This document shows, piece by piece, positions 1 through 6,543 of a stretch of DNA of 13,340 nt; position 1 is the first letter of the stretch; every line of letters starts with the position of its first letter. Below the pieces are notes generated by a model. That model was not told the DNA's origin. It saw nothing but the letters and a program-made list of their open reading frames with translations, and ran no database searches. The position numbers and the translations under genes are program-made. The stretch covers positions 1 to 13,340 of the forward strand of contig DUZD01000051.1 of assembly GCA_013349695.1 (NCBI GenBank). Reading direction: 5' to 3'. This DNA is from Rhodospirillaceae bacterium. GTDB taxonomy: Bacteria; Pseudomonadota; Alphaproteobacteria; Rhodospirillales; 2-02-FULL-58-16.

Positions 1-119
1 TCTCCCGGGGCGTCGAGAACGCTTGACGATGTACCCGCATCGCCGGCGCGTCCGCTCCTACCGGGAGAGCGGGAAAAGCGATCGTATGGGGTCAGGAATC
101 CCGCCGGGGTGTACTAGCC
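1..119. repeat. Window-end inverted repeat, left copy (119 bp)
   Basis: Positions 1-119 are the exact reverse complement of 13221-13339; identity stops at 120 on the left and 13220 on the right. The left copy runs straight into the truncated algD-like fragment, so its inner edge is also the break point of that gene. Read on the plus strand from base 1 there is an open frame that ends at TAG 115-117, but I do not recognise the peptide. Bases 10-58 are related to the inside of the 318-bp element at 10021-10338. The repeat probably continues beyond the window. It may be the end of a mobile element, a REP-like repeat, or a repeat at which the assembly broke. Confidence 0.9.
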
Positions 120-731
120 GGGAAGAGCGGCTATCACGTCGTCGTCTTCCGCTCCACCGTGTCGCCGGGAACCACCCGCGACCACCTGCTGCCGATCATC
201 GAGACGGCGTCGGGCAAACGTTGCGGCGAACACTTCGGCCTTTGCTTCCATCCCGAATTCCTGAGGGAAAGCACCGCTATCGCCGACTTCTACGATCCAC
301 CGAAGACGGTCATCGGCGCCTTCGACGAAAAGAGCGGCGAGGCCCTCGCCCGCCTTTACGAGGGCATCGACGACAAGGTGACCTTCACCACCATCGAGGC
401 GGCCGAGACGGTCAAGTACGTGGACAACACCTGGCACGCCCTGAAGGTCTCGTTCGCCAACGAGATCGGCAAGGTCTGCCGGGCCAGCGGCGTCGACAGC
501 CATGCCGTGATGGACATCTTCGTCCAGGACACCAAGCTCAACATCTCGCCCTATTACATGAAGCCCGGCTTCGCCTTCGGCGGCTCCTGCCTGCCAAAGG
601 ACGTGCGCGGCATAAACCATTTGGCCAAGAGCCTCGGCGGCCGCCGCGTCTCCTCGACCAAGCTGAAAAAGGCGCCGCCGCTCCGGGCGGTGGTCTTGAT
701 CGCCGCTTCGTTGCTGGTCCCGATGTCTTGA
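117..731 (+). pseudogene. algD: Fragment of GDP-mannose 6-dehydrogenase (AlgD-type nucleotide-sugar dehydrogenase)
   Basis: Intact members oxidise GDP-mannose to GDP-mannuronate (or UDP-glucose to UDP-glucuronate) with NAD for exopolysaccharide synthesis. The reading frame enters at 117 in the middle of the protein (GYHVVVFRSTVSPGT) with no start codon. It carries the family signatures PEFLREST, KYVDNTWHALK and the catalytic-cysteine motif FGGSCLPKD. Family similarity stops after LAKSLGG near 650, and the frame then reads unrelated residues to a TGA at 729-731. Both the N-terminal NAD-binding half and the C-terminal nucleotide-sugar-binding domain are missing. The left break coincides with the end repeat. 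The residues fit AlgD better than Ugd, but a related UDP-sugar dehydrogenase is possible. The product cannot be functional. Confidence 0.8.
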
Positions 732-754
732 CGGCAAGGAAAACGCCAACGGGC

Positions 755-783
755 TTGCAACGGTTGTTGCCGGCGATTAAATT
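755..783 (+). promoter_or_regulatory. Candidate sigma-70-like promoter for coaBC-dut-rrf2
   Basis: Bases 755-815 are AT-rich compared with the surroundings. TTGCAA (755-760) and TAAATT (778-783) are separated by 17 nt, each matching 4 of 6 consensus bases. Other TTAA-type hexamers lie just downstream, so the exact promoter is uncertain. Confidence 0.3.
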
Positions 784-845
784 AACCACACATTTTTCTC
801 GTTAAATATTTCCGCTCCCAGTCTGCTTGATTGCGGGGAGGTCGC

Positions 846-2051
846 GTGCTGAATGGAAAACGCATCCTTTTGATCGTTTCGGGCGGCATCGCCGCCTACA
901 AGTGCCTGGACGCCATCCGCCGTCTGCGCGCCGAGGGCGCCGCCGTGCGTTGCGTGCTCAGCCAAGGCGGCGCCCGGTTCGTCACCCCCCTGGCGCTCGC
1001 CGCGCTCAGCGGCGAGAAGGTTTACGAGGACCTGTTTCAGCTCACCGACGAAAGCGAGATGGGGCATATCCGCCTGTCTCGGGAGGCCGACCTGGTGCTG
1101 GTGGCGCCGGCGTCGGCCAATATCCTGGCCAAAATGGCGCATGGCCTGGCCGACGGTTTGGCGGCCACGGTCCTTCTCGCCACCGACAAACCGGTACTGG
1201 CGGCGCCGGCGATGAACGTCCGCATGTGGAACAACGCCGCCACGGCCGCCAATCTTGAGTTGCTTCGGCAACGCGGCGTCCTTTTTGTCGGCCCCGTGGA
1301 AGGGGACATGGCTTGCGGCGAGTTCGGCTTCGGCCGCATGGCCGAGGCCGACGATATCGTCGCCGCCGTCGGCGATTTTTTTCGCTCCGGCGGCCGGCTC
1401 GAAGGCCGGCGCGCCCTGGTTACCAGCGGCCCCACCTTTGAAGCCATCGATCCGGTGCGCTACATCGCCAACCGCTCGTCGGGCAAGCAGGGCCACGCCA
1501 TCGCCGCCGCGCTGGCCCGGCGGGGCGCCGAAACGACCCTGGTTTCCGGACCCACGCACGAGCCCGATCCGCCGGGGGTCAAGATGGTGCGGGTCGAATC
1601 GGCGCGCCAGATGCTGGCCGCTTGCCAGGCCGCGCTGCCCGTCGACGCCGCCGTTTGCGCCGCCGCCGTCGCCGACTGGCGGGTCGCCGAGGCGGCGGCG
1701 CGTAAAATCAAGAAGACCGGCGCCTCGGCGCCGGTCCTGACCCTGATCGAGAACCCGGACATCCTGAGCGCCATCGCCAAGGCCGGCAACCGCCGTCCGC
1801 GCCTGGTCGTTGGTTTCGCCGCCGAGACGGACAAGGTTCTCGACAATGCCCTGGCCAAACGGCAAGCCAAGGGCTGCGATTGGATCGTCGCCAACGACGT
1901 CTCGCCCAGCACCGGCGCCATCGGCGGCGACGCCAACACCGTCCACCTGATCACCGTGGAGGGCGTGGAGAATTGGCCTCGGATGAGCAAGCCGGCGGTG
2001 GCCGAGCGCTTGGCTCAGCGTATCTCCGAGGCCCTGGAGGCGGCATCGTGA
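846..2051 (+). CDS. coaBC: Bifunctional phosphopantothenoylcysteine decarboxylase / phosphopantothenate-cysteine ligase CoaBC
   Basis: CoaBC joins cysteine to 4'-phosphopantothenate (CoaB, CTP-dependent) and decarboxylates the product (CoaC, FMN-dependent), two consecutive steps of coenzyme A synthesis in the cytoplasm. The product is 401 aa, close to the usual ~400. The CoaC half shows the flavoprotein start (ILLIVSGGIAAYK), the catalytic histidine in EMGHIRL (about residue 74), the PAMN motif (Asn about 124) and the substrate-recognition cysteine in ACGEFGFGRM (about 157). The CoaB half begins at about 190 with ALVTSGPTFEAIDPVR, then NRSSGKQG, and KIKK further on. GTG 846 is chosen because GGGGAGG lies a few bases upstream; a TTG at 831 would add five residues without a better ribosome site. 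The stop overlaps the dut start. Confidence 0.96.
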   Translation: MLNGKRILLIVSGGIAAYKCLDAIRRLRAEGAAVRCVLSQGGARFVTPLALAALSGEKVYEDLFQLTDESEMGHIRLSREADLVLVAPASANILAKMAHGLADGLAATVLLATDKPVLAAPAMNVRMWNNAATAANLELLRQRGVLFVGPVEGDMACGEFGFGRMAEADDIVAAVGDFFRSGGRLEGRRALVTSGPTFEAIDPVRYIANRSSGKQGHAIAAALARRGAETTLVSGPTHEPDPPGVKMVRVESARQMLAACQAALPVDAAVCAAAVADWRVAEAAARKIKKTGASAPVLTLIENPDILSAIAKAGNRRPRLVVGFAAETDKVLDNALAKRQAKGCDWIVANDVSPSTGAIGGDANTVHLITVEGVENWPRMSKPAVAERLAQRISEALEAAS

Positions 2052-2509
2052 GCGGCATCGAGGTCGCCGTCCGCCGGCTTGCCCATGGGGCCGGCCTCGA
2101 CTTGCCGGCGCCGGCCACCGATCGGAGCGCCGGCGTCGACCTGCTGGCGGCGGTCGACAAGCCGGTGGTCCTCGAACCCGGCGCCCGCGCCGTCATTCCG
2201 TCCGGCATCGCCATTGCCTTGCCGCCCGGATTCGAGGCGCAGGTCCGGCCGCGTTCGGGTCTGGCGGCCAAACACGGGATCACGGTGCTCAACGCGCCGG
2301 GCACCATCGACGCCGACTATCGCGGCGAAATCGGTATCATCCTGGCCAATCTGGGCGACGCCGCCTTCGCCGTCGAGCGCGGCATGCGGATCGCCCAGAT
2401 GGTGGTGGCCCCGGTCCGCGCCTTCACCTGGGCCGAGACCGACAGCTTGAGCGCCAGCGCCCGCGGCGGCGGCGGTTTCGGCTCGACGGGAACGAAAGGA
2501 AAAGGCTGA
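2048..2509 (+). CDS. dut: Deoxyuridine 5'-triphosphate nucleotidohydrolase (dUTPase)
   Basis: Dut hydrolyses dUTP to dUMP and pyrophosphate, keeping uracil out of DNA and supplying dUMP for thymidylate synthesis; the family is a homotrimer. All five motifs are present in order in 153 aa: AGVDLL (28-33), PRSGLA (68-73), NAPGTIDADYRGE (82-94, with the uracil-stacking tyrosine), GMRIAQMVV (112-120) and the glycine-rich C-terminal arm ARGGGGFGSTG (138-148). The GTG start at 2048 overlaps the coaBC stop (GTGA), indicating translational coupling. The coaBC-dut pairing is common in proteobacteria. Length and motifs are those of an active enzyme. Confidence 0.96.
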   Translation: MSGIEVAVRRLAHGAGLDLPAPATDRSAGVDLLAAVDKPVVLEPGARAVIPSGIAIALPPGFEAQVRPRSGLAAKHGITVLNAPGTIDADYRGEIGIILANLGDAAFAVERGMRIAQMVVAPVRAFTWAETDSLSASARGGGGFGSTGTKGKG

Positions 2510-2515
2510 GCCGCC

Positions 2516-2974
2516 ATGCTTCGCCTGTCGAAAAAAATGCTGTTCGCCATCGAGGCGGTTCTCGACATCGCCTTTCACGCCGGCAGCCAGCCGGTGCAAA
2601 GCCGGACGATCACGCGGCGTCAGGGCATTCCGCGCCGCTACCTGGAACAGGCCCTACAGCATCTGGTCCGCGAAGGCGTGCTGATCGGCGTCCGCGGCCC
2701 CAAGGGCGGCTATCGTCTGGCCCGCGAACGTCGCCGCATCACCGTCGGCGACATCGTCCGCGTCGTCGGCAAGATGGAAACCGGCGACGACCCGACGAAG
2801 GACGACAATGGCGGTTCCGAACTGGGACGAAAAGTGGTGCGGGAGCTGTGGCGGGAGCTACAGGATGAAGTCACCATACGGCTCGATGAGGTCACCATCG
2901 AGGATTTGTGCAACCGCGCCCACCGCGCCAAAATCATCAGCGAGGGACGCAGCAATCTGGATTTTTCCATCTGA
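2516..2974 (+). CDS. Rrf2-family transcriptional regulator, cysteine-poor type
   Basis: This 152-aa protein has the Rrf2 layout: an N-terminal winged helix (LSKKMLFAIEAVLDIAFHA, then IPRRYLEQALQHLV and VRGPKGGYRLAR as recognition helix and wing) and a C-terminal dimerisation helix. IscR and similar members hold an iron-sulfur cluster with three cysteines in the stretch following the wing. Here that region (about residues 88-115) has none, and the only cysteine is near the C terminus (DLCNRA). It is therefore unlikely to bind a cluster and more resembles cysteine-metabolism regulators such as CymR. It starts 6 nt after dut and is followed by cysK, which it probably controls. The target and effector are inferred, not shown. 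Confidence 0.88.
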   Translation: MLRLSKKMLFAIEAVLDIAFHAGSQPVQSRTITRRQGIPRRYLEQALQHLVREGVLIGVRGPKGGYRLARERRRITVGDIVRVVGKMETGDDPTKDDNGGSELGRKVVRELWRELQDEVTIRLDEVTIEDLCNRAHRAKIISEGRSNLDFSI

Positions 2975-3009
2975 GATGGATTGAACCATTCGAAATCCCG
3001 CATTATCCT
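2966..3009 (+). promoter_or_regulatory. Candidate cysK promoter with an adjoining 15-bp palindrome
   Basis: TTGAAC (2981-2986) and TATCCT (3004-3009) are 17 nt apart and each match 4 of 6 sigma-70 bases. Immediately upstream lies a perfect palindrome TCCATCT-G-AGATGGA (2966-2980), which contains the stop codon of the regulator gene. A palindrome touching a -35 box is a plausible operator for the adjacent Rrf2 protein, but nothing in the sequence proves binding. Confidence 0.35.
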
Positions 3010-3019
3010 TGTGAAATAC

Positions 3020-3042
3020 CGGCGGCGCCATCAGCGCCGCCG
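3020..3042 (+). promoter_or_regulatory. Perfect 9-bp hairpin in the rrf2-cysK gap
   Basis: CGGCGGCGC (3020-3028) pairs perfectly with GCGCCGCCG (3034-3042) across a 5-nt loop. There is no immediate T-run (only TTTT at 3055-3058), so it is a poor intrinsic terminator. It lies between the candidate cysK promoter and the cysK start, so it may be a leader structure or operator. Confidence 0.5.
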
Positions 3043-3107
3043 AATCCCATGACCTTTTAGAAAAAGAATGAGAAAGAACATAAGCTGGTCGAGGAGGCCT
3101 TTTCGTA

Positions 3108-4091
3108 ATGAATGAACAACAGACAACAACCGCCGCCTTGGAGCGGCCGGGACGCCTTTACGGCAGCATTCTGGAGACCATCGGCTCGACGCCCTTGGTG
3201 CGCTTGCAAAGACTGGCGAACAATACCGGTTGCAAGGCCGACATCCTCGGCAAATGCGAGTTCTTCAATCCTCTGGGCTCGGTCAAGGACCGCATCGGCC
3301 TGGCCATGATCGAAGCCGCCGAGGCCGACGGCAGCCTTGGCTCGAAGACGGTCTTGGTCGAGCCGACCTCGGGCAACACCGGCATCGCCCTGGCCTTTGT
3401 CTGCGCCGCCAAGGGATACCGGCTGATCCTGACGATGCCGGAAAGCATGTCGATTGAACGCCGCAAGATGCTGGTTCTGCTCGGCGCCGAGATCGAATTG
3501 ACGCCGAAGGAGAAGGGCATGCCCGGGGCCATCGGCCGCGCCGAGGAACTGACCAGGGAAATTCCCGGCGCCGTTCTTTTGCAGCAGTTCGCCAATCCCG
3601 CCAACCCGGAAATCCACCGCCGGACGACGGCCGAGGAAATCTGGCGCGACACCGGCGGCAAGGTCGACGTGGTGATCAGCGGCGTCGGCACCGGCGGCAC
3701 GCTGACCGGCGTCGGCGAGGTTCTCAAACCCCGCCGTCCCGGCCTCAAGATGATCGCCGTCGAACCCGAGGACTCTCCGGTGCTGTCGGGCGGCATCCCC
3801 GGACCCCACAAGATTCAGGGCATCGGCGCCGGCTTCGTTCCGGACGTGCTGAACGTCGGCATGATCGACGAAATCCTCAAAATCAGCAACGAAACCGCTT
3901 TCGCCATGAGCCGCAAAGCAGCCCGGATCGAAGGCCTGCCCGCCGGTATCTCGTCGGGCGCCGCCCTGGCGGCGGCCCTGGAGGTGGGCCAGCGTCCGGG
4001 AATGGAAGGCAAGATGCTCGTCGTCATCCTGCCCTCTTTCGCCGAGCGTTATCTGTCGACACCGCTTTTCGATGGCTTGGAAAAGGAATAA
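3108..4091 (+). CDS. cysK: Cysteine synthase (O-acetylserine sulfhydrylase), PLP-dependent
   Basis: CysK makes cysteine from O-acetyl-L-serine and sulfide. The 327-aa product is of normal family length. The PLP-binding lysine is Lys60 in NPLGSVKDRIG, the substrate loop is PTSGNTG (86-92), the phosphate-binding loop is GTGGT (194-198), and the serine contacting the PLP ring nitrogen lies in the SSG motif at 282-284. A GAGGAGG ribosome site at 3091-3097 supports ATG 3108; the ATG at 3112 is out of frame. About the first 15 residues precede the conserved fold. The gene lies 133 nt after the Rrf2 gene and is closed by a strong terminator. The sequence resembles CysK/CysM-type synthases; cystathionine beta-synthase is unlikely because no CBS domains follow. 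Confidence 0.95.
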   Translation: MNEQQTTTAALERPGRLYGSILETIGSTPLVRLQRLANNTGCKADILGKCEFFNPLGSVKDRIGLAMIEAAEADGSLGSKTVLVEPTSGNTGIALAFVCAAKGYRLILTMPESMSIERRKMLVLLGAEIELTPKEKGMPGAIGRAEELTREIPGAVLLQQFANPANPEIHRRTTAEEIWRDTGGKVDVVISGVGTGGTLTGVGEVLKPRRPGLKMIAVEPEDSPVLSGGIPGPHKIQGIGAGFVPDVLNVGMIDEILKISNETAFAMSRKAARIEGLPAGISSGAALAAALEVGQRPGMEGKMLVVILPSFAERYLSTPLFDGLEKE

Positions 4092-4113
4092 CCGGCGCTC
4101 TCGTCCGCCTTGC

Positions 4114-4150
4114 CCCGGCGGCGCCGCAAGCCAGCGCCGCCGGGTTTTTT
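4114..4150 (+). terminator. Rho-independent terminator after cysK
   Basis: CCCGGCGGCGC (4114-4124) pairs perfectly with GCGCCGCCGGG (4134-4144), an 11-bp GC stem with a 9-nt loop, followed at once by six T (4145-4150). It lies 23 nt after the cysK stop and 14 nt before the next start codon, so cysK and the moeB-like gene are probably separate units with some read-through. Confidence 0.92.
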
Positions 4151-4163
4151 AGGTTGTCGACGC

Positions 4164-4958
4164 ATGGAACTCGGCGAAAACCAGATCAAGCGCTACGCCC
4201 GCCACATTCTGCTCAGGGAAGTGGGCGGCGAGGGTCAGGCGAAGCTGTTGGACTCGAAAGTCCTGGTCATCGGCGCCGGCGGGCTCGGATCGCCGGTTCT
4301 GCTTTATCTCGCCGCCGCCGGCATCGGCACCATCGGCGTCATTGACGACGACACCGTCGATCTCTCCAACCTGCAGCGCCAAGTGGTCCACACCACGGAG
4401 TCCGTCGGCGGGCCGAAAGTGGAAAGCGCGCGCAAGACCATTGCCGCCATCAATCCGGAGGTCTCCTTCATCGCCCATAACGAACGCCTCGCCGCCGACA
4501 ATGCCATCGACCTGGTTTCCGCCTACGACCTGATCGCCGATGGCAGCGACAACTTCGCCACCCGGTTCCTCGCCAACGATGCCTGTTATTTCGCCCGCCG
4601 CCCCCTGGTTTCCGCCGCCATCCTGAGGTTCGACGGACAGGTCTACACGTTCAAGGCCTACCAGGATGGGAACAATCCCTGCTATCGCTGTCTGTTCCGC
4701 GAGCCGCCGCCGGCGGGGCAGATCCCCACCTGCGCCGAGGCCGGCGTGCTCGGCGCCTTTTGCGGCATGGTCGGATCCTTGCAGGCCACCGAGGTCATCA
4801 AGGAGCTGTTGGGCATCGGCGAAGGTCTCGCCGGCTCCCTGCTCATCATCGACGCCCTGGCTTGGACTTTCCGCAAAATCACCGTCAAGCCGGACGCCGG
4901 TTGCCCGCTGTGCGGCGAAGCGCCTGAAATCAGGGATCTTTCCATCCATGAGCGGTGA
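4164..4958 (+). CDS. moeB: MoeB/ThiF/HesA-family sulfur-carrier adenylyltransferase
   Basis: Members of this E1-like family adenylate the C-terminal glycine of a small sulfur carrier (MoaD, ThiS and similar) with ATP to prepare it for thiocarboxylation. The 264-aa product has the N-terminal helix (QIKRYARHILL), the nucleotide-binding GAGGLGSP (37-44), DDDTVDLSNLQRQ (61-73), two zinc-binding CxxC pairs (CYRC 173-176, CPLC 247-250) and the cysteine of PTCAEAGVLG (190). No C-terminal rhodanese domain is present. ATG 4164 is chosen because an upstream start at 4110 would place the cysK terminator inside the coding region. It overlaps the next gene by 11 nt. No sulfur-carrier gene lies in the window, so whether it serves molybdopterin, thiamine or cysteine synthesis is open. 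Confidence 0.9.
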   Translation: MELGENQIKRYARHILLREVGGEGQAKLLDSKVLVIGAGGLGSPVLLYLAAAGIGTIGVIDDDTVDLSNLQRQVVHTTESVGGPKVESARKTIAAINPEVSFIAHNERLAADNAIDLVSAYDLIADGSDNFATRFLANDACYFARRPLVSAAILRFDGQVYTFKAYQDGNNPCYRCLFREPPPAGQIPTCAEAGVLGAFCGMVGSLQATEVIKELLGIGEGLAGSLLIIDALAWTFRKITVKPDAGCPLCGEAPEIRDLSIHER

Positions 4959-5397
4959 ACAATCCCCGCCTCCCGACAAGCTGTCCATCGTCGTCTTTTC
5001 CGGCGATTTCGACAAGGTCCACTACGCCTTGGTCATGGCCGCCGCCGCCGCCGCCATCGGCAAGCCGGTGACGTTGTTTTTCACCATGGGGGCCTGCCGG
5101 GCGCTGCAACGGCCGGCCGCCGACGGAACGCCGGCCTGGCGGTCGATGCCGCTCGGCGACGGCGACGGCGACGGCGGCGAAATGGATGACGGTTTCGCGG
5201 CCAGCGCCATCGCTACTTTCGAGGAACTGCTCGCCTCTTGCGTCGCCATGGAGGTCCGCTTTTTGGTATGCGAGATGGGGCTTCGGGCGATGGACCTCGA
5301 ACGACAGGCTTTGCGCGACGATGTTCCCGTCGAGGCCGGCGGCGTCGTCACCTTCCTCAACGACGCTTCCGGCGACGGCGCCATGCTGTTCATCTGA
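4948..5397 (+). CDS. DsrE/DsrF/DrsH-like (DsrE2-type) sulfur-relay protein
   Basis: This 149-aa protein begins KLSIVVFSGDFDKVHYALVMA and continues with VTLFFTMGA, RFLVCEMGLRAMDL and GGVVTFLNDA. This is the pattern of DsrE2-like proteins, cytoplasmic or membrane-associated persulfide carriers of sulfur relay and oxidation systems. The conserved active cysteine is most likely Cys108 in VCEMG; Cys50 and Cys98 are extra. A short Asp/Gly-rich run (about 70-81, GDGDGDGGEMDD) interrupts the middle where relatives have a longer hydrophobic or methionine-rich loop. ATG 4948 overlaps the end of the moeB-like gene by 11 nt, so the two are probably made together and may act in one sulfur-transfer step. 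The exact donor and acceptor are unknown. Confidence 0.82.
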   Translation: MSGEQSPPPDKLSIVVFSGDFDKVHYALVMAAAAAAIGKPVTLFFTMGACRALQRPAADGTPAWRSMPLGDGDGDGGEMDDGFAASAIATFEELLASCVAMEVRFLVCEMGLRAMDLERQALRDDVPVEAGGVVTFLNDASGDGAMLFI

Positions 5398-5427
5398 CCC
5401 CGCTTCAATTCCCCCGGCCGCTTCCGA

Positions 5428-6258
5428 TCACCGCCCGCCCGCCGGCGGCGCCTCCATGAACCACGCCTGTAGCCCTTCCGTCAGCGCGCCCGGCCGGCCG
5501 TCGGCAATGGCCACTCCGTCCACCAAGAGCAGCGGCCGGATCCCCAGGCTGTTGGTGATGAAGGCTTCCGAGGCGCGGCGCAAATCCTGGTACCCCAGTG
5601 ACCGTTCCTCCGCCCCGACACGGCCGATGACCTCGGCCCGCATAATTCCCGGCAGCGCGCCGTCGGCGACGGGCGGCGTCACCGCCCGGCCGTCGATCAC
5701 CAGGAACAGGTTGGCGGCGGCGGTTTCGGCGATGCCGCCGGCGGTATTCAGCAGGATCGCCTCGTCGGCGCCGCGCTTGTCGGCCTCCATGCGGGCGAGG
5801 ACGTTGTCCAGACAGCTGATGCATTTGCACCGGCAAAGCGGCGAATGCTCGTTGCGGCGGGTCGACGCGGCGATGACCGCGCTAACCGGCGAAGGCGGCA
5901 TGCCGTCCGCCGCCTCGGCGGTAATCAACAGCGTCGGCCGGAGCCGGTCGGGAGGCAGCAGCCCGCGCCGGGCGGGTCCTCGGGTGAGGGTCAGGCGGAG
6001 AACGCCGTGGCCGATGGCATTGGCCGACAACGTTTCCTCGACGGCGGTCGCCAGCGCCGCCTTCGATATCGGCACCGGCATGCCGAGCACCGCCGCGCCG
6101 GCTTCGAGCCTGGCCAGATGGGCGGCCAGCCGGACTGGCGCGGAGTCCCTGGCAAGAATCGTCTCGAACAGGCCGTCGCCCAGGGTCAAGCCGCGGTCGG
6201 CGGGGTCGAGGCGGGCTTCCGAGGCGACCACCAGTTCGCCGTTCAAGTGGACCAGCAT
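5428..6258 (-). CDS. Class IV PLP-dependent aminotransferase/lyase (PabC/Dat/IlvE fold)
   Basis: Fold-type IV enzymes include aminodeoxychorismate lyase, D-amino-acid and branched-chain aminotransferases. The 276-aa product starts MLVHLNGELV and has DRGLTLGDGLFET (21-33), an arginine-rich substrate loop (HLARLEAG, LRLTLTRG), the PLP lysine Lys145, GADEAILLN (163-171), the PLP-contacting glutamate in IAETAAANLF (about 178) and ITNSLGIRPL near the C terminus. The lysine neighbourhood is odd: residues 142-149 read CRCKCISC, with a cysteine on each side of the lysine, where relatives usually have something like RxKSLNYL. ATG 6258 has a GGGAGA ribosome site. It converges on the DsrE2-like gene with a 30-nt gap. 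Substrate cannot be decided from sequence; a folate-pathway PabC role is only one option. Confidence 0.85.
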   Translation of the reverse strand: MLVHLNGELVVASEARLDPADRGLTLGDGLFETILARDSAPVRLAAHLARLEAGAAVLGMPVPISKAALATAVEETLSANAIGHGVLRLTLTRGPARRGLLPPDRLRPTLLITAEAADGMPPSPVSAVIAASTRRNEHSPLCRCKCISCLDNVLARMEADKRGADEAILLNTAGGIAETAAANLFLVIDGRAVTPPVADGALPGIMRAEVIGRVGAEERSLGYQDLRRASEAFITNSLGIRPLLLVDGVAIADGRPGALTEGLQAWFMEAPPAGGR

Positions 6259-6407
6259 CGGTATTCTCCCTCGCCATCGAGACAGGCCAACAGGGCGCGG
6301 ATATTGGTGATAGCCTCGCGCCCCGTATTCCGCCGCCGGATCGGAATCGGCGGCGATGCCGTGCAAAGCTTGGCCGGAACGGCGGTTTTTCTCAAGCTCT
6401 TTACCAT
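6243..6407 (-). CDS. Possible small protein (54 aa) overlapping the aminotransferase start
   Basis: ATG 6407 follows a strong GGGGAG ribosome site with a 5-nt spacer and opens a frame of 54 codons that ends 16 nt inside the aminotransferase gene, in another frame. The product is basic at its N terminus (MVKSLRKTAVPAK), with an amphipathic stretch EAITNIRALLACLDGEGEY near the end. I recognise no family. The ribosome site and the stop-start overlap argue for translation or a coupling leader; the short length and lack of known homologues argue for caution. Confidence 0.35.
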   Translation of the reverse strand: MVKSLRKTAVPAKLCTASPPIPIRRRNTGREAITNIRALLACLDGEGEYRCWST

Positions 6408-6413
6408 TGGTTT

Positions 6414-6434
6414 CTCCCCTCGTGGGAGGGGGAG
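6414..6434 (-). promoter_or_regulatory. Hairpin covering the small-ORF ribosome site
   Basis: On the minus strand CTCCCC (6434-6429) can pair with GGGGAG (6419-6414) across a 9-nt loop. The right arm is the ribosome-binding site of the candidate small ORF beginning at 6407, so folding would hide it. The stem is only 6 bp and the region is low-complexity, so pairing could slide. Confidence 0.35.
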
Positions 6435-6543
6435 CGGGCCGGTGTCGAGCAGTCTTGAAATGCTCCAGTCGCCGGTTTTCGGGCGGCAAGACCGCACTCC
6501 ATGAGCGTTGACGCGGCGCCTCCTCCCTTCCACACTCGCGCTC

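Noticed and set aside
538..789. A minus-strand gene in the tail after the algD fragment
   Set aside because: A stretch GTSNEAAIKTTARSGGAFF looked protein-like, but I could not assign it to a family and it runs into antisense of the algD fragment.
777..1946. A 389-codon open frame on the minus strand opposite coaBC
   Set aside because: It is the antisense of a gene with clear family motifs; high GC leaves long open frames in all phases and its composition is Gly/Arg/Asp-rich with no recognisable domain.
6259..6543. Cobalamin riboswitch upstream of cbiB
   Set aside because: No B12-box-like GCCACTG or matching conserved blocks on either strand.
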